Source of the DNA: Gnetum montanum
Taxonomy: Eukaryota > Streptophyta > Gnetopsida > Gnetales > Gnetaceae
Assembly (NCBI GenBank): GCA_015680685.1
Contig: MNCI01035854.1
Coordinates: 78,542-125,169 of the forward strand
Length of the DNA stretch: 46,628 bases
Reading direction: 5' to 3'
The position numbers and the translations under genes are program-made. A model generated the notes under the pieces. It was not told the origin of the DNA. It saw only the letters and a program-made list of their open reading frames with translations, and did no database searches. The first letter of the stretch is position 1. Every line of letters starts with the position of its first letter. Positions 1 to 10,543 of this stretch are shown here, in pieces.

Positions 1-1620
1 GCACAGAAGACCCTACCTTCGCTTGAGGGCGAACTGGAATAGACGAAGGTAGAGTACCTTGGGTGGTCCGCACGTGGATCAGATAAGGATTTCCCCAAAC
101 GTATGCTAATGCGTAATACGTTGGGTTAAGTGTAAACAACATAAATAATGTAAACTAGAATGTAAACATGCAGGAATGTAAACAATGCGTAAACAAGAAT
201 TAACAAAAACTGTAACAAATATTGGCCAAAGATGAAGCAATTTTATTGTAACATAAAGATTACAGTGCATCAGTCTGAACGCCGTTGTGGATCTGACACA
301 AGGCAGACGAAGAGCCCCAGTGGATGTGGATGGATGATGGAATGCGGGTGCGAATTGCAGGCACAACGTGAAGGCTGTATGCTCAGAGTGCAGGGTAGAA
401 GTCCAGCATGTAAGGTTGGTGTTTTAGATGCTCTAAGTGTGGATTGCCCAAATTTTTGCCTAGATTTTTGAATTTTCGAACCTCTATCTAGTCAAAAATC
501 TAGGTTTTTATACAAGTTTGGGCATTAAATTTAGATCTGAGACAAGATAATTGGCTATGGGATGTTGGAATTTCAGATTGGGTGACATGTGGAGCATTGA
601 CCAAGTGCAAAAGAATGAAATTTTACAAGTGTGCAGTGTGAATCATGTCAGCATGTACATGTTGGGCGTGTAGACCAGCGTGTGGGCATGAAAACTGTAG
701 TTTTGGAGTCTAATCTTGTATGCTGGAGTTGGATCCTTGTTTCCTAGGTGTTAGTGGTTCTCCAAGGTATCCGGGGGCTTATTTTGGCTTCGTTTTTACT
801 GAGTTTTGGGCATGTTTCTAGTGTGCACGTTGTGCTGCACGCTGGGCATGCAGGCTAGCGTGTAGGGCCAAAAATGACCCTTCTGGTGCCCAAAATTGAT
901 GTTTCCAGAGCCTGTGAACTTGGAGATTCATTGACCATGCTCTGAGGGCTAACTCCATGTCAAAATCTTGCTTGAAATGCCCGATTGACCTTGTTCAAAG
1001 TGGTGCATGCTAGGCGTGCATGCTAGGCGTGCAAGCCAACGTACAGGCATGAAAGTGTCACTTTTCAAGGTCAAAACTTGATTTTTGGAAGCCTAGGATG
1101 ATGCCTGATGGTTGCCTTACCTCTAGGAGTTGATTGCCTATAAAAACCATGCTTTTAGTGCCTATTTTGGTCTGTCTATGATGGTACACGCTGGGCATGC
1201 ATGTTGGGCGTGCAGACCAGCGTGCAGGCATGAAAACCCATCATTTGGAGCCCAAAAATTGAATTTCAAGTGCCTGAGAGCTGCTAGGGACCCTTGGGAA
1301 GGTCATAGGGGGTCTAAACCTTCAATTCTGGCTTGTTTGGAGGAGTTTTTGGAGCTCAAAAGTTGGTGCACGCTGGGCTACACGCTGGGCGTGCAAGGAG
1401 GACACTTGGTCGAAACCAAGTATTTTGAGTCCAAACTTTGCAATTCTTGTTGCCAGATGTCGATGTAGTTACTAGTGGATCCCAAGGAACTTTTAATTGC
1501 TTTATTTGACTCCTCTTGAATCTGTTCTGATGGTCCTCAAGCTTCAGTCATGCTGGGAAGCATCATGACTTGGCTCAATTCTGTCTGAAAGTGCTAGGTC
1601 CAAATTTTTGTGGTGTTTCA
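1..1620 (-). repeat. 3' LTR of element 1, cut by the window edge
   Basis: Position 1 aligns with 7299 and the two copies stay collinear with scattered substitutions and small indels through 1620/8879. Read on the minus strand the LTR starts TG at 1620, next to a purine tract. If the right LTR starts at 7245, about 54 bp of this copy lie outside the window. The two copies differ at a few percent of positions, so the insertion is not recent. Confidence 0.88.
650..1460. repeat. Five ~180-bp repeats inside the LTR of element 1
   Basis: A core of the form TGCACGCTGGGCGTGCA followed by a CAGCGTGCAGGCATGAAAA-like stretch recurs near 655, 822, 1003, 1183 and 1365. Spacing is about 167, 181, 180 and 182 bp. 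The sequence between cores is also related, with recurring GGAGCCCAAAATTGA-like and AGAGCCT-like pieces. The core is a hyphenated palindrome, TGCACGC-TGG-GCGTGCA. The same five units occur in the right LTR near 7931, 8100, 8281, 8451 and 8632. Confidence 0.75.
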
Positions 1621-1633
1621 TTTGCCCCTATTT
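1621..1633 (-). other. Polypurine tract of element 1
   Basis: On the minus strand this reads AAATAGGGGCAAA directly before the TG that opens the 3' LTR. A purine run in this place is where plus-strand DNA synthesis is primed in LTR retrotransposons. A near-perfect 10-bp inverted repeat (arms 1635-1644 and 1662-1671, one mismatch) lies just upstream. Confidence 0.7.
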
Positions 1634-3212
1634 GTTGACGCTTGTAGGAATCGACCTGAGAAGCGTCGACAAAGAAGTACAAAATACCACAAGCAACTTA
1701 GTAGCATTATCCTTTTACACTTGGCCAGATGTCCTCGCACCGTGTTCAAAAGTACATAGGATATGGGAAGTGAAAGTCTTGGGAATTTTTGGGAAGGCGA
1801 TTGTAACTGTGGGATTTGGGAGTGATCAAGAGATTGCACTGGTGTAGTAGAGGAATGTTTATGAGTGCAAATAGGCCATGTTGGTCCTTGTTAGTAGCTA
1901 GTATTTAGCATACCTGGAACCAAGGCATGAAATGTATGCATCCTTTGGAGGAACAAGACTCTTGTATCTAGTTTAAGAGAACTTGTTGGCACAACCAAAG
2001 CCACGCGATGACACAGTGTGCATTCTTTGGAGAAACAGGACCCTTGTTGTGTGTCTAAGGAAACCCATTGTCCGATAGCCAAAACCACGCAGTGAGGTGA
2101 AACATGATGGTTTGAGACATGAGTATTTCTTTCCAAGACAACTACCTTCCTGCCTAGGGCTTGTATGGGAAGCGCCAAGGGTCTTGTGGTTCATTTTGCT
2201 CTTTGCTCTTTTTTCTTTCTTTTTCTTTTTTTTTTGGAAAGAGCTTTCTTTCAATTTTTCACTCATGCTCATGTACCATGTTGCATGTTGCAATTGCTTG
2301 AGAGTGTCGCAGAGTGCAACCGTATGCTCAAAGTTTTGGGGTGTACTAGGTGTATCTGGGAACTGTAACTGGGTAGGAAAGGGAACGAGATTGTTGGGGA
2401 AATGAAGAATGTATTCAGAACCAGGAATGTACTTTTGAACAGAATGATTAACCTAGTTGCATGTGTCAAAAACAATGTGACACCTTGTCACTGTGATGAA
2501 GTGTATCCGTGTTCGAGCACCACTGGGTCGCATCCTGCAAACACAACTCCAAGAAGATAAGAAAACCACAAGTGAATGAGTTATCGAACACCCTAGACAC
2601 AAATGTGGCCGATGCAAATGAAGGCACCATGTGAAACTTAAGGCAAACAAAATGAGTAGCAATAGTGTTGTCAGAGCTGGTGTAATGAATGATGTGGCAG
2701 GCATTGATGAAGAAATGTCATGAATTACAGCAATAGATGAATGTGCCAGGAATGATCTTGCCAGTTTATAATCTTAGCGGATTGTCGTGGGTTAGTTTTA
2801 CGTCATAACCCGTTGGACGTTGCCAGTTTATCGTCGTAGTGGATCGTACGATGGTAGTTTATAGTCATGGTGGACTATGAAGAGGCAAACTAGTTTATAG
2901 TCTTAACGAACTCTGGTGAATCAAACGGTGGCAGTTTAATGTCATACCAGACGCTCTGTGGTATCAGTTTACTGTCATGATTCTAGGACATATCTGTGGG
3001 TGCATGCACATACATCAAGGTGATCCTGCAAAAGAAGAAACTAGAGAACCAATGTCAAGTAGTAACTGTTGAAAAAAAAAACCTAAATGCACAAGAAAAA
3101 ATAGAAAAAAATGTGAAAGGAGGTAGTTTAAAGCCTTTTGGGCCGTGCATGGCAGTTTAAAGCCGTACTGGGCCATGTGTTAGTTTAAGGCCTTTTCGGG
3201 CCACAGGCTAGT
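1634..3212. other. Non-coding 3' interior of element 1
   Basis: No frame here resembles a polymerase, integrase or envelope protein. Short open frames at 2097-2405 and 2453-2704 have no recognisable motif and coincide with low-complexity T- or repeat-rich DNA. A diverged pair of ~82-bp direct repeats lies at about 1931-2012 and 2018-2099, each with a TTTGGAG core and a CCACGC-containing end. The second part is occupied by the AGTTTA array. Confidence 0.6.
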
Positions 3213-3235
3213 TTAAGGCCTTTTCAGGCCGCATG
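2763..3235. repeat. Eleven-unit AGTTTA tandem array in element 1
   Basis: Units starting AGTTTA or AGTTTTA occur at 2763, 2794, 2825, 2856, 2892, 2933 and 2966, with spacing 31-41 bp. They continue as AGTTTAARGCC at 3125, 3154, 3182 and 3210, with spacing 28-29 bp. The first seven share AGTTTATAGTCATAG-like sequence; the last four share AGTTTAAGGCCTTTTCGGGCC-like sequence. The array lies between the protease region and the non-coding tail, and the last unit overlaps the end of the protease frame. Confidence 0.75.
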
Positions 3236-4841
3236 TAAACACGTAAGCTAGTGCAATGTAAATGAAGGTGACGTATGCAAAACGAACAAAGGTGAAGAGT
3301 GGGTGGGGATCAGACATGTTTTTGGCTACAAGGGTACTTTGATCGTGTGGTTGTTTAGGCTCAGGCTCCATTAGGAGGCTTATGGTTTTCACCTCTTGTT
3401 CGGGTGTTTTAGCTCTAAATACTGGGTCGATTGCCACTTGTCTAGGCGTTTTGACTCTAATTGTCGCGTTTGTTGCCATGTGTGTTGTAGCAAGAGGTTC
3501 CTCTTTCAAAACCTGTGACATGTCTATGTTGTGGCCAGCTTGAAAGGGAGTGTTTTCACCATGTATGATGACTTGTCCACCTTCGTATGGAAGGAAGATT
3601 TCTTGATGTATTGGTGAGGAAATGACCCGTTGTTGGTCAAGCCAAGGTCTACCAAGAATCATGTTGAAACTGGGCATCTCTTCTATGACAATGAATTTCA
3701 TGCTGATGGGGAATTATTCTCCTGCCACAAAGGCTAAGTTGATTTTTCCCTTCACTATGACACGTGATCCATTGAAGGATTTTAAACACGTGGTTTTCGT
3801 TGGCATGATCTCATCTCCCATGCCTAGTTTATCGATCACGGAGTATAAAACTACATTCATTGCTTCACCATCATCAACATGCACTCTAAAAATGGTACAT
3901 TGCCCAACATGTACGCTAATTGACAGTAGAGCTGTTGTGAGCTCCCCTCGTTCGGCGTTGACTTTAACTACATCGTCACGGAAAGCTAGGGTGTTTGAAC
4001 CCAATCCTTGTGGTGTGTGTTCTGAAATCATTGCACAGATGGATTCCATGTTAGCAGGGATATCCTCCGTAACAAGAATGGATGCTAACGTTTGAGCCAA
4101 GGCTTCGCGGTGAGTGGCTGAAGTCATGACCAGGTCATACAAGCTCATCATTGTGTCCTTCTGTTTGAGAATTTGTTTCACCTGGGCCAATGTAGCTACA
4201 AAGTCCATGTTGTTTGTCGTTGTGTTGGTTGCCTCTATATGGGTTGAGGGCTTATGCTTGATTTGTTTGGGATTAGAGGCAGGGCCCCCAGTGTTCGGTT
4301 GCTATGTACTAGGTGTGGCCTTTGCTTCTACTGTGGATGTTGTTCATTGTTCATTTTTCCTCTTCTGCTGCCATTTGGTAGGCTTACCCATGTTGTTGGC
4401 AAGGTTGACTCTTAAGGAAGAAGAGGTTGACACATTGCCTACGATTGGGCTCTGAGTAGGTGACGGGCCATCATGTGGTGACACCTTTATGAAAAATAGT
4501 AGTTTAGGAGGAGTCATTGATGTTTGACTAGCTTTTGATGGCACCTTGATGATGAAAGGTTTCTTTGTGGTTGTGGTTAGTGCATCATGCCAGTTTAATG
4601 TTTTAGCGGACGACTGTGGTGGTACTTTGACCACGAAGGGTGTCGTCGGTGCTCTAGGTGGCACCTTGATGACAATGGGAGGCCTCTTGCTTGTGGAGGT
4701 GGAAGAGATTGTTGCCTTGTTAGGAGGCACACGGATCATGAAAGGTTGCTGCATAAGTTTAGGCTTACTATCTATGTCAATGGAATGTATGACATAGGAG
4801 ACATCATCTATGCTGGGTGGATTCAGTGTGTTGACGTTCAA
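3213..4841 (-). pseudogene. Protease part of the gag-pro polyprotein of element 1 (broken)
   Basis: From 4841 to 4344 the frame is proline- and threonine-rich with a recurring PF-I-KVPP motif, a likely linker. From 4208 a retropepsin-like region follows: a stretch around VHVGQCTIFRVHVDDGEA (active-site D-D-G), the NVV segment after it, a hydrophobic AFVAGE strand, then FNMILGRPWL and an SPIHQ motif. ILGRPWL is the second conserved element of plant Ty3/gypsy proteases. The usual D-S/T-G-S/A is here D-D-G-E, which may mean loss of activity. A TAA at 3714-3716 splits the protease between these two motifs in the same frame, and another TAA at 4842-4844 separates it from gag. No reverse transcriptase follows; after the SPIHQ region the frame becomes unrecognisable and ends at 3213. 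Not functional as it stands. Confidence 0.75.
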
Positions 4842-6634
4842 TTAGCCCCGTTCTATCATTGCTTGTAGATCATCCTGTAAGGTATGACAGTTGTCGTTAT
4901 TTTGACTAGACATTTGGTGGTAATGACAGAATTGGTCTAGCTTGAAGTGTCGTGGAACTAGAAGCTCGTTTGGTGCTGCTAAGGTGGGATTCCTTAGTAG
5001 CTCGTAGTACCTATCATGTCTATGGTGGGCATTCTCCGCTACATGTTTGTATTGAATTTTCCTAGCTTGGAGGAGTTGCTCTAGTAGTTGAGATGGTCGC
5101 ATGGGTAGCAGTGTATACTTAGAAAGATACTTGCGTTGAGAGTTAGGCCATGGGGTGGCCCTTGTCACTGCAGGTAGGTTGGTACTGGTGTTTGTTGTTT
5201 TTGTGCTTGCGGCTACAGTTTCTGTTGTTGTCTTTTGTTTGGCAACGTGTTGGTTTTTTGTAAGCCACATAGGCGGGATCATTGCTGGTTTGTGCAGCTT
5301 GTTTTATATTCTTGATCTGTGTGAATGCTACAGCTCAACGTTTGAGTACTTAGGTAATAGAGCTTTGACTTAAAAAAGTCATTCACAGCTTCCTTCAGAA
5401 TTGTAAGCAAGTACGTTTCAGGGATGGGCTCATGAAGTTCGTTAAGGGCTGCACTCCATCGTTGGATGAACTTCTGCATAGGCTCTAGTGGCGCTTGTTT
5501 CACCTGTATTAGAGTGTCTAGTGTTTCTTCAAGCTTTAGGTTGTACTTAAACCTGGTAACAAACTGGTGTAATAGATCCTCCAAAGAGGATATGGAGTTA
5601 CGAGGCAAGGCTCGGTACTAGTCTAAGTCTACACTCATTAAGGACATAGCGAACACGCACAAGATTGCATAGGGCCAAGCTTGAAGCAATAGAGTTTCTG
5701 ATCGAAACATGACTAAGTGAGCTTTCGGGTCTCCCTTCCCATTGTACTTGGTTAACTATGGGAGTGTCATTCCTTTGGGTAAATCTAACTGTGGCACTGA
5801 AGAGTTAATTGGATCATCCTAGTAGAAATCCAATACTTTACCTTATTCAGTATTGCCAATTTTGAGGTGCTTTACCTCATAAGCTAAGGCTTGCATCATT
5901 TGTTTTGCTTCTGCCCACTCTTGGCTAGTAGGCTGATTAGTTGGTTGGGGAGATTGCTAGGTTGTGAGTTGCTACTATGGAGCAACGTTCAAAGTTGGGA
6001 TTTCGGGGTGTGGCACGCTGAAGTAAGTGGGTTGTTGAACAAGTGGTGTGATTCCTTGTCTAGCCACTAGCTATGGGGTCACACCCTGAATGTGTGGGGC
6101 CGATGTAACGAAAGTGGCCCCATGTGTTTGCATTTGCGATATATACTGGATGGACGTGAACGTGGGTAGTCCATGTCAGGACACTGGTGCTTGTGTACTC
6201 GTTGATGTTTGATGAGGGGCTATCTGTCCCATGTGAGGGTGGAATGATGGGTTAACGAGGGCATCGGGACTGAGGGTGTGGTATGAAGCCTCAGGTTCAT
6301 ATTACGCCTCGAAGTCATCTACATCATGTTAGTTTTGGGGCTCCTCAGTGGGTCTCTGTGTGTTTTGGCTGCTTGCTAGAAGGAGCTGAGAGATGAGCCT
6401 ATGATGAGACTCAGAAAGAGGGATGATGTCATATACAGAGGGGATGAATTCATGACCTCCCATGTATATGCGCTCGAAGTTTCGTTTTGCCTCCTTTTCT
6501 GTGGTGTCAAGGGAAAGGTTGGCCTGAATCTTCACACAGATAAAGTTGTACTATTCTTGTGTGAGGATTATCAAGGTGCATGCATTGGAGTTTTGAGATG
6601 ACTCCATGGTGATGTGTGCTTGGGCAAGGTCCAT
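4842..6634 (-). pseudogene. Gag of element 1 (broken)
   Basis: The likely start is the ATG at 6634; another in-frame ATG follows at 6607. The N-terminal part runs to about 6329, through at least two stops. The retrotransposon gag core follows at about 5760-5290: a YNGKGDPKAHL motif, an MFRSETLLLQAW stretch, then SISSLEDLLHQFVTRFKYN and a QRW motif. This order is typical of plant Ty3/gypsy gag proteins that assemble the virus-like particle. The frame changes near 5280. The C-terminal part (5282-4842) has a basic, threonine-rich segment and a CHYHQM...NNDNCHTLQDDLQAMIERG region, the half zinc-knuckle common in these gags. In-frame TAG codons interrupt the core where tryptophan is expected. Identification is by motif order only. 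Confidence 0.78.
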
Positions 6635-6788
6635 TGTTAAATGTTTTAAATGTTTGAATGTGATAGCGTAAACGAGTGAAAATTTGGTTAAGTGTTGGAC
6701 AATGAATGAAGAAAATTCTAAGTGTTGGCAACGTATACCAAAGAGTCACCACATGTAAAGGCTATTCACAGCGTACAAATTAGCCTGA

Positions 6789-7026
6789 CAACATGCAGGC
6801 CTCAGCGTGTAGATCTCAGCGTGTAGGCTTCAAAGTGCATATCTCAGCGTGTAGATCTTAGCATGCAGGCTTCAACGTGCAGATCTCAGCGTGCAGGCCT
6901 CAGCATGCAGATCTCAGCATGCAAATCTCAGTGTGCAGGCCTCAGCGTGCAAGCCTCAGCATGCAGGCTTCAGCGTGCAGATCTCAGCGTGTAGGCTTCA
7001 GCATGTAGATCTCAGCATGCAGATCT
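6789..7026. repeat. 14-bp tandem array, 17 units, in the leader of element 1
   Basis: Seventeen consecutive 14-bp units of the form CAGCGTGCAGATCT fill exactly 238 bp. Variation is concentrated at the 3' end of the unit, which is mostly AGATCT or GGCYT, in partly alternating order. CpG to TpG or CpA changes account for most of the rest (CATGCAG, CGTGTAG). The array lies in the 5' leader, between the presumed primer site and the gag start. Its GTGCAG core resembles the palindromic core of the LTR repeats. Confidence 0.9.
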
Positions 7027-7211
7027 AGCATGCAGCATATGCACGCTAGGTGTGCAGCAGATGTGGTTGAATAGGACACAGATCTGAAAGATTAGAAGTG
7101 AGATCTACGTTGATTGAGTGCAGATTTGGGAAAATCAACTGTAGATCTGGGGTCGTAGGAAGCATATCTAAAGAGATCTATGCCGGATCGAAGTAGATCT
7201 ACGTAAAGAGA

Positions 7212-7230
7212 GGCCCTCCTTCTAGCACCA
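7212..7230 (-). other. Candidate primer-binding site of element 1
   Basis: The minus strand reads TGGTGCTAGAAGGAGGGCC. It begins with TGG, the complement of a tRNA 3' CCA, and lies inside the LTR on the leader side. It is 14 nt from the TG proposed as the LTR edge at 7245, a larger gap than usual. The tRNA was not identified with confidence, so both this site and the LTR edge are tentative. Confidence 0.4.
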
Positions 7231-7244
7231 TTTTCAGTACTATT

Positions 7245-8879
7245 TGAGATCGTCAGTACAGGGCTGGAATGAACAAGTACCGGGAGATCAGCAGACAAGC
7301 ACAGAAGATCCTACCTTCGCTTGAGGGCGAACTGGAACAGACGAAGGTAGAGTACCTTGGATGGTCCGCACGCGGATCAAACAAGGATTTTCCCAAACAT
7401 ATGCTAATGCGTAATATGTTAGGTTAAGTGTAAACAACGTAAATAACATAAACCAGAACGCAAACATGCAGGAATGTAAACAAGGGGTAAACAATAATTA
7501 ATGAAATCTATAACAAATATTGGCCAAAGATGAAGCAATTTTATTGTAAAATAAAGATTACAGTGCACCGGTATGAACGCAGTTGTGAATCTGACACAAG
7601 GCGGACGAAGAGCCCCGGTGGATGTGGATGGATGATGGAATGCTGGTTCGGACTGTAGGCATAACGTGAAGGCTGTATGCTCAACATGCAGGGTTGGTGT
7701 TCTGGATGCTCTAAGTGTGGATTGCCCAAATGTTTGCCCAAATTTTTGAATTTTCGAACCTCTATCTAGTCAAAAATCTAGGTTTTTATATAGGTTTGGG
7801 TGTTAAATTTGGATCTGAGATGGGATAATTGGCTGTGGGATGTTGGAATTTCAGATTGGGTGACATGTGGAGCATTGACCGAGTGCAAAAGAATGAAATT
7901 TTACAAGTGTGCAGCGTGAATCATGTCAGCATGTACATGCAGGGCGTGCAAGCCAGCGTGTGGGCATGAAAACTACAGTTTTGGAGTCTAATCTTATATG
8001 TTGGAGTTGGATCCTTGTTGCCTAAGTGTTGGTGGTTCTCCAGGGTGTCCGGGGGCTCATTTTGGCTTCATTTTGACTGAGTTTTGGGCATGTTTCTAGT
8101 GTGCACGTTGTGCTACACATTGGGCATGCAGGCCAGCGTGCAGGGCCAAAAATGACCCTTCTGGTGCCCAAAATTGATGTTTTCAGAGCCTATGGACTTT
8201 TAGATTCATTGACCATGCCCTGAGGGCTGACTCCATGTCAAAATCTTGCCTGAAATGCCTGATTGACCTTGTTCAAAGTGGTGCATGTTGGGCGTGTAGG
8301 CTAGCGTACAGGCATGAAAGTGCCACTTTTCAAGGTCAAAACTTGATTTTTGGAAGCCCAAGATGATGCTTGATGGTTTCTTTGCCTCTGGGAGTTGATT
8401 TCCTATGAAAACCATTCTCTGAGTGCCTGTTTTGGTCTGTCTATGATGGTACATGATGGGCATGCATGCTGGGCGTGCAGGCCAACATGCAGGCATGAAA
8501 ACCCTTCATTTGGAGCCCAAAAATTGAATTTCAACTGCCTGAGAACTGCTAGGGACCCTTGGGAAGGTCATAGGAGGTTTAGACCTTCAATTCTGGCCTT
8601 TTTGGAGGAGCTTTTGGAGCTCAAAAGTTAGTGCACGCTGGGCTACACGCTGGGCGTGCAGGGAGAAAACTTGGTCAAAACCAAGTATTTTGAACTTTGC
8701 AATTCTTGTTGCCAAATGTCAATGTAATTACTAGTGGATCCCAGGGAACTTTTACTTGCTTGATTTGACTCCTCTTGACTCCGTTCTGATGGTCCTCAAG
8801 CTTTAGTCATGCTGGGAAGCATCATGACTTGGCTCAATTCTGTCTGAAAGTGCTAGGTCCAAATTTTTGTGGTGTTTCA
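7245..8879 (-). repeat. 5' LTR of element 1
   Basis: Identity with the left copy is certain from 7299 to 8879. The outer edge is the CA at 8878-8879 (TG on the minus strand), after which the sequence leaves the repeat. The inner edge at 7245 is inferred from a TG and the nearby primer-site candidate. It holds the same five ~180-bp units as the left copy. Confidence 0.82.
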
Positions 8880-9927
8880 TTGATGAAAAATTATAATTGA
8901 TATGACTTGGCTAGGAATAGAATCCTAAATGCTCTATGAAGATAGTGTTATTTAATCATACATGTAAAATACAAAATAAAATAGCCATGATTAAATATCC
9001 ATACTAATATTGATATTTCATTTCATTTGTGTAGACCTAAAGGACTTGTCAAACAAATTAATTTATGAAAAATCAATAATAGCTTAGAAAAATTAAAAAC
9101 TAAAATTTTATTACATCTGTAGACCCTCTAGAACTATTAGACAATAGAAATATACATGTTATGAGTTTTGAAAACATCATTTAGAAAATTACTAGGTATT
9201 TTTGGTAACAGTTGGGACTAATATTGGTATCTTGAATAGCTCATATAAGGATTGACCATAAATTTTCCAAAACAAACAAAGACAAAACAAACTTAACTAA
9301 GAGGATATAACTAAACTGGAAAATGGGTAGAAAAACAGAGGATGGATGAATGATTTCATTTTTATCTATCTTGTTTCCTCGTTTAATAGTCGAGCTTAGT
9401 TAACATCATCTTCTTTAAGATCATCTTGGCCAATTCATATATATATATATATATATATATATAGTGGAGCCGTTTCATAGGCTAGGAGTAGAATTTAATT
9501 AATTTTTTGTAAATTTCTCCATTATCATTGTCAACTTCGTTTTTTTAAAGTTATCCATTATCATCGTCAAGGAAATTATTTTAAAAGTTATGTTGTTAAA
9601 ATATTATTTGAAATATTTTAATAATATTGAAATTGGAAAAACTTCAATCTCATGTGGGACCAACGTGGGCATGCTATGGTCTAACAACCTTGGTAGGTTG
9701 TTGTCAGCTAGAAATGTTAGCACCACGTCCATCACATTATGGGGTCTATCGTGGTGGCTAGAGCTACTACGGTGGATGGCCTTGGAACATCTCAAAATCT
9801 GTAGCAACATGTTGAAAACTATACACGTCGCTCTTGGGTGTGAGTCAATGCATTCGATAGTACTCAAAATCGATGTAATTGAGCATGCTAGCAGCAATAG
9901 TGGTGATGGTCTCCTTCACAACAAAAA
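8880..9927. other. AT-rich spacer without a recognised gene
   Basis: An (AT)n microsatellite occupies about 9438-9464. An open frame at 9590-10105 crosses into copy A but has no recognisable domain and reads into low-complexity sequence. A pair of short imperfect direct repeats (CCATTATCATYGTCAA) lies at about 9510-9590. A second pair (CTTCAYAACAAAA-GCC) straddles the left edge of copy A at about 9913-9975. Confidence 0.5.
9438..9464. repeat. (AT)n microsatellite
   Basis: An uninterrupted AT dinucleotide run of about 13 units. Confidence 0.9.
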
Positions 9928-10357
9928 GCCGAAGTTGAAGATGTTGAAAGATCTTCTTCATAACAAAAGGCCAAAGTCAAATATGTGGGCATTCCCGGCA
10001 ACATCGAGAAGTATGTTGGAGGACTTGATACCACTAAGTTTTCTATTTATTTTATTTTGCTTCTTTATATTATTTTCAATGTGCAAAGAAGAAGTTTTTC
10101 CATGAAAAAGCTTAGGAATGGATGTAGTGAAGTTTGGTTTTCATGTGTATCCTGTGGTGAAATAAAGGTTGTAGATGTAAATCTGAATATGGCATTGGAT
10201 AGATGCAATGAGGCATTCAAGTTAGTGATTTTATATATTTTTGTGGGTTCCATGGATTTTCATTAGGTGGGGTGAAAAAATATATATTTTAGGATATATG
10301 GTCAAATTAGAATTTTATAATGTAGTATTGTTTAGCATGTACCCCTAACTTGGAGTT

Positions 10358-10543
10358 TTGAAACAAAGAATTAAGCTAACACTTCATTACTTTAAGGATG
10401 TTTTGAGTCATAGACATATAGCAAAGCTACTAAAGGAACATAGAGAAAAGACTCATATTCATATGAATACTTATATAAGAGATCTCATTAAGGACTTCAA
10501 GCAACCTAGAAATTATGCAAGGATTTTTAACATTGAAATATGA
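10358..10543 (+). CDS. 61-residue basic open frame, copy A (unrecognised)
   Basis: An open frame from ATG to TGA encodes a basic, histidine- and lysine-rich peptide containing HYFKDVLSHRHIAKLLKEH. I do not recognise a family. It is identical at every base to 28988-29173 and lies inside a 448-bp tract that is identical between the copies. Because the non-coding flanks are equally unchanged, the identity does not itself argue for protein selection. It could be a relic exon; no promoter or splice evidence was found. Confidence 0.2.
   Translation: MKQRIKLTLHYFKDVLSHRHIAKLLKEHREKTHIHMNTYIRDLIKDFKQPRNYARIFNIEI

Larger units (their letters stand above)
1..8879 (-). mobile_element. Non-autonomous gag-pro LTR retrotransposon (TR-GAG-like), minus strand
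   Basis: Two directly repeated copies of a ~1.6-kb sequence (1-1620 and about 7245-8879) bracket a 5.6-kb interior. The interior holds, on the minus strand, a gag frame (6634 to ~4842), a proline-rich linker and a retropepsin-like protease region (down to 3213). No reverse transcriptase, RNase H or integrase motif was found in any frame, and the remaining 1.6 kb between protease and 3' LTR is non-coding. This matches the terminal-repeat gag-only or gag-pro class, which must borrow polymerase and integrase from a related Ty3/gypsy element. A purine tract sits against the left LTR and a possible primer site near the right one, both agreeing with minus orientation. The left LTR begins outside the window, so target duplications cannot be checked. 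Loss of pol by deletion from a full element is the alternative. Confidence 0.85.

Noticed and set aside
2097-2704. Phenylalanine- or leucine-rich frames with apparent membrane segments
   Set aside because: They derive from a T-rich tract and repeats in the non-coding tail of element 1.
6789-7026. CRISPR-like array
   Set aside because: Units are contiguous 14-mers with no unique spacers, inside a plant retroelement.
1-8879. DNA virus or endogenous pararetrovirus
   Set aside because: Long terminal repeats, a purine tract and a gag-pro order without movement or polymerase genes fit an LTR retrotransposon.
9590-10105. 171-residue protein
   Set aside because: It has no domain, runs across the edge of the duplication, and the matching part in copy B is in another frame with stops.
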